Shown here one piece after another: positions 62,258 through 64,000 of a stretch of DNA of 64,000 nt. The notes under the pieces were generated by a model, which saw nothing but the letters and a program-made list of their open reading frames with translations, made no database searches and was not told the origin of the DNA. Each line of letters begins with the position of its first letter. Within the stretch, counting starts at the first letter, position 1. The position numbers and the translations under genes were made by a program. The stretch is from assembly GCF_009709615.1 (NCBI RefSeq), contig NZ_WJYA01000007.1, positions 124,001 to 188,000 of the forward strand. The letters run 5' to 3'. This stretch comes from Winogradskyella ouciana (GTDB taxonomy: Bacteria; Bacteroidota; Bacteroidia; Flavobacteriales; Flavobacteriaceae).

Positions 62258-63622
62258 ATGCCAAAGACCATAAGCACATATATAAATACAAAAACCAATG
62301 CAGCGCCTTTAGCTGTTTTTAGAATTGGTTTTGGTCTTATGATGCTGTTAAGTATCGTTAGGTTTTGGTCTTATGGCTGGATTGAGACATTATATATAAA
62401 CCCAAAATTTCACTTCAGTTATTATGGGTTAGATTGGGTAAAACCCTTGGGTAACTATACCTATATTATTTTTGTGGTTTGCGGTTTATCAGCGCTATGC
62501 GTTGCATTGGGCTTAAAATACCGTATTGCTATAATTACCTTCTTTCTAAGCTTTACTTACATTGAGTTAATGGATAAGACCACGTATCTCAACCACTACT
62601 ATTTTATAAGCCTTTTAAGTTTTTTAATGTGTTTTTTGCCTGCCAATGCTTACTATTCATTAGATAATTTAATCAAGAAAAAAGAATATAACCAAATCCC
62701 TAAATGGACAATTGATAGTATAAAATTATTGTTAGGAATTGTATATGTATATGCTGGCTTGGCCAAGATTAATAGCGACTGGTTGTTTAAAGCACAGCCA
62801 TTAAAAATATGGTTACCATCTAAATATGATTTACCCTTTATTGGCGAAACCCTTATGCAACAACACTGGTTTCATGTTGCTATGAGTTGGTCTGGTATGC
62901 TGTATGATTTATGTATTCCATTTTTATTGTTGTACCGAAAAACGCGTTGGGTGGCATTTGCTTTAGTCGTGTTCTTTCATGTATTTACCAGAGTATTATT
63001 CCCAATAGGGATGTTTCCGTACATTATGATTGTATCTGCATTGATATTTTTCGATGCTAATATTCACGAGCGAATTATTAGTGTATTTAGAACATTATTC
63101 AAGAATATTAAGACCACTAGAACAAAGCTTAAAACTCAAGTCTACCATTACAAAAGACAAAACTTAATACTTCCGGTCTTAACGGTTTTCTTTACCATTC
63201 AGTTACTCTTACCGTTTCGTTATGTACTGTATCCAGGTGAGCTGTTTTGGAAAGAAGAAGGTTATCGGTTTTCATGGCGCGTAATGTTAATAGAAAAAAC
63301 AGGCTATGCCGAATTTAAAGTGGTTAACGGAAAGACCAAAACATCGTTCTTGGTGAATAATTCAGACTTCCTAACACCTTTGCAGCAAAAAGAAATGAGT
63401 ACCCAACCCGATTTCATTTTAGAGTATGCACATTATTTAGGACAACATTTTGAATCGCAAGGACACGAAAATTTAGAAATCTATGTGGATAGCTATGTGG
63501 CTTTAAACGGAAGACGAAGTCAGCGTTTTATTGATCCAGATGTTGATTTGCTAAAACAAAAAGAATCATTTAAACCCAAAAACTGGATTTTACCATTAAA
63601 GGATGAAATTAAAGGATTATAG
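62258..63622 (+). CDS. HTTM (vitamin K-dependent carboxylase-like) membrane protein
   Basis: 454 residues from ATG 62258. Eight or so hydrophobic segments; the HTTM motif is recognisable in PLAVFRIGFGLMMLLSI at the start, LNHYYFISLLSFLMCFLP, and the G-x-x-K-x-x-x-D-W (YAGLAKINSDWL) segment; later HVFTRVLFPIGMFPYIM. Members lie next to imelysin and FecA-type receptor genes in Bacteroidota. Function unknown. A TTG opening at 62237 is less likely. The TonB receptor start overlaps its end by 20 nt. Confidence 0.87.
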   Translation: MPKTISTYINTKTNAAPLAVFRIGFGLMMLLSIVRFWSYGWIETLYINPKFHFSYYGLDWVKPLGNYTYIIFVVCGLSALCVALGLKYRIAIITFFLSFTYIELMDKTTYLNHYYFISLLSFLMCFLPANAYYSLDNLIKKKEYNQIPKWTIDSIKLLLGIVYVYAGLAKINSDWLFKAQPLKIWLPSKYDLPFIGETLMQQHWFHVAMSWSGMLYDLCIPFLLLYRKTRWVAFALVVFFHVFTRVLFPIGMFPYIMIVSALIFFDANIHERIISVFRTLFKNIKTTRTKLKTQVYHYKRQNLILPVLTVFFTIQLLLPFRYVLYPGELFWKEEGYRFSWRVMLIEKTGYAEFKVVNGKTKTSFLVNNSDFLTPLQQKEMSTQPDFILEYAHYLGQHFESQGHENLEIYVDSYVALNGRRSQRFIDPDVDLLKQKESFKPKNWILPLKDEIKGL

Positions 63623-64000
63623 CTTACTGTTCATATTTGTAATTGTTGGTTACATGGCATTTGCTCAACAAAAAGTATCTGGTACAATTACTAACACTGC
63701 TGGTCAACCTATCAATAAGGTTGAGGTTTATGATAAAGTTTCAGGTCGATTGACAACAACCAATACACAAGGGTATTACGAGTTCTCAACTGAGAAAACG
63801 GATATAACTTTGGTGTTCTTTTCCTATGAATTTAAAATTAAGGAAGTGCAGATTACCATTAATGGAGATGTGGTTTTAAACCAAACTCTAGAACCATTGG
63901 GTGAGGAATTAACTGCTGTTGAAATTACAGCCAGAAAAACTAAAGTCTTTGAGTTGAGCAGACTGAGGGATGTCGAAGAGACTGCAATCTATGCTGGTAA
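63603..64000 (+). CDS. TonB-dependent receptor, FecA-like (partial, cut by window edge)
   Basis: 132 codons present. Signal peptide (residues ~1-21, ending MAFAQ), then the carboxypeptidase-regulatory-like domain (VSGTITNTAGQPINKVEV) and the beginning of a plug domain with LRDVEETAIYAGK, a stretch found in Bacteroidota FecA-type receptors. The start overlaps the HTTM gene by 20 nt. The barrel lies outside the window. Likely transports a ferric chelate or haem. Confidence 0.88.
   Translation, partial: MKLKDYSLLFIFVIVGYMAFAQQKVSGTITNTAGQPINKVEVYDKVSGRLTTTNTQGYYEFSTEKTDITLVFFSYEFKIKEVQITINGDVVLNQTLEPLGEELTAVEITARKTKVFELSRLRDVEETAIYAG

Overview
The window is AT-rich chromosomal DNA from a member of the Bacteroidota, almost certainly a Flavobacteriaceae (marine Winogradskyella/Psychroserpens-like clade; genus not determined). 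Evidence: type IX secretion (T9SS) C-terminal sorting domains on two secreted proteins, an XrtF-type exosortase locus, TonB receptors with an N-terminal carboxypeptidase-regulatory-like domain, a long Bacteroidota-type NusB, DUF3276/PUR and DUF4856 proteins, AT-rich leaders without Shine-Dalgarno sites, and many promoters of the Bacteroidota form TAnnTTTG. I found no rRNA, tRNA, CRISPR array, insertion sequence or prophage. Most of the window is ordinary chromosomal backbone plus several small accessory loci.

Layout. 0-3.1 kb: minus-strand operon padR / pspC-domain / head-GIN lipoprotein. 3.3-5.7 kb: small membrane and unknown-function genes. 5.8-7.3 kb: divergent oxyR and dps (peroxide defence). 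7.6-15.3 kb: a DUF2141 protein, then a tight minus-strand run DUF58 / MoxR ATPase / DUF4350 / DUF4129 / membrane protein / SpoIIM, with a divergent RDD gene. 15.3-21 kb: dispersed repeats, a TRIC-like channel, an M28 peptidase, an intradiol-dioxygenase-fold lipoprotein, an SRPBCC protein and an M3 oligopeptidase lipoprotein. 21-26.6 kb: a divergent PPIase/CoA pyrophosphatase pair with start codons 2 bp apart, an acyltransferase, an ECF sigma factor with a membrane partner, NDH-2 and lysoplasmalogenase. 26.7-32.2 kb: TonB receptor, TonB, GNAT, PhzF, thioredoxin-like and tRNA-binding proteins. 32.3-41.6 kb: M14 peptidase, DUF3276, ABC exporter, leucine-type dehydrogenase, NusB, DUF1573, YajC, a His/Tyr-rich secreted protein and a YdeI-family protein.

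42-49.1 kb is the most striking region. A 1975-residue repetitive, acidic T9SS cargo protein is followed 13 bp later by a 69-residue protein consisting of little more than a signal peptide and a P-L-D-G-G / membrane helix / basic tail (PID-CTERM-like sorting tag), then by XrtF exosortase with its Cys/Arg/His triad, and by the exosortase-F-associated membrane protein, all in one closely spaced or overlapping plus-strand run. This suggests a dedicated surface-processing system.

49.2-55.1 kb holds pepT, pyrD, an M43 metalloprotease secreted by T9SS, a LysE-family exporter with a TTG start, and HMG-CoA lyase. 55.3-57.9 kb is an overlapping three-gene unit (unknown protein / HTTM-like membrane protein / ATP-grasp ligase) of unknown function. 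58.2 kb to the end is a probable iron-uptake locus: two DUF4856 lipoprotein paralogues, an imelysin lipoprotein, an HTTM membrane protein and the start of a FecA-like TonB receptor cut by the window edge, with inverted repeats at the promoters and a hairpin that may act as an attenuator inside the locus.
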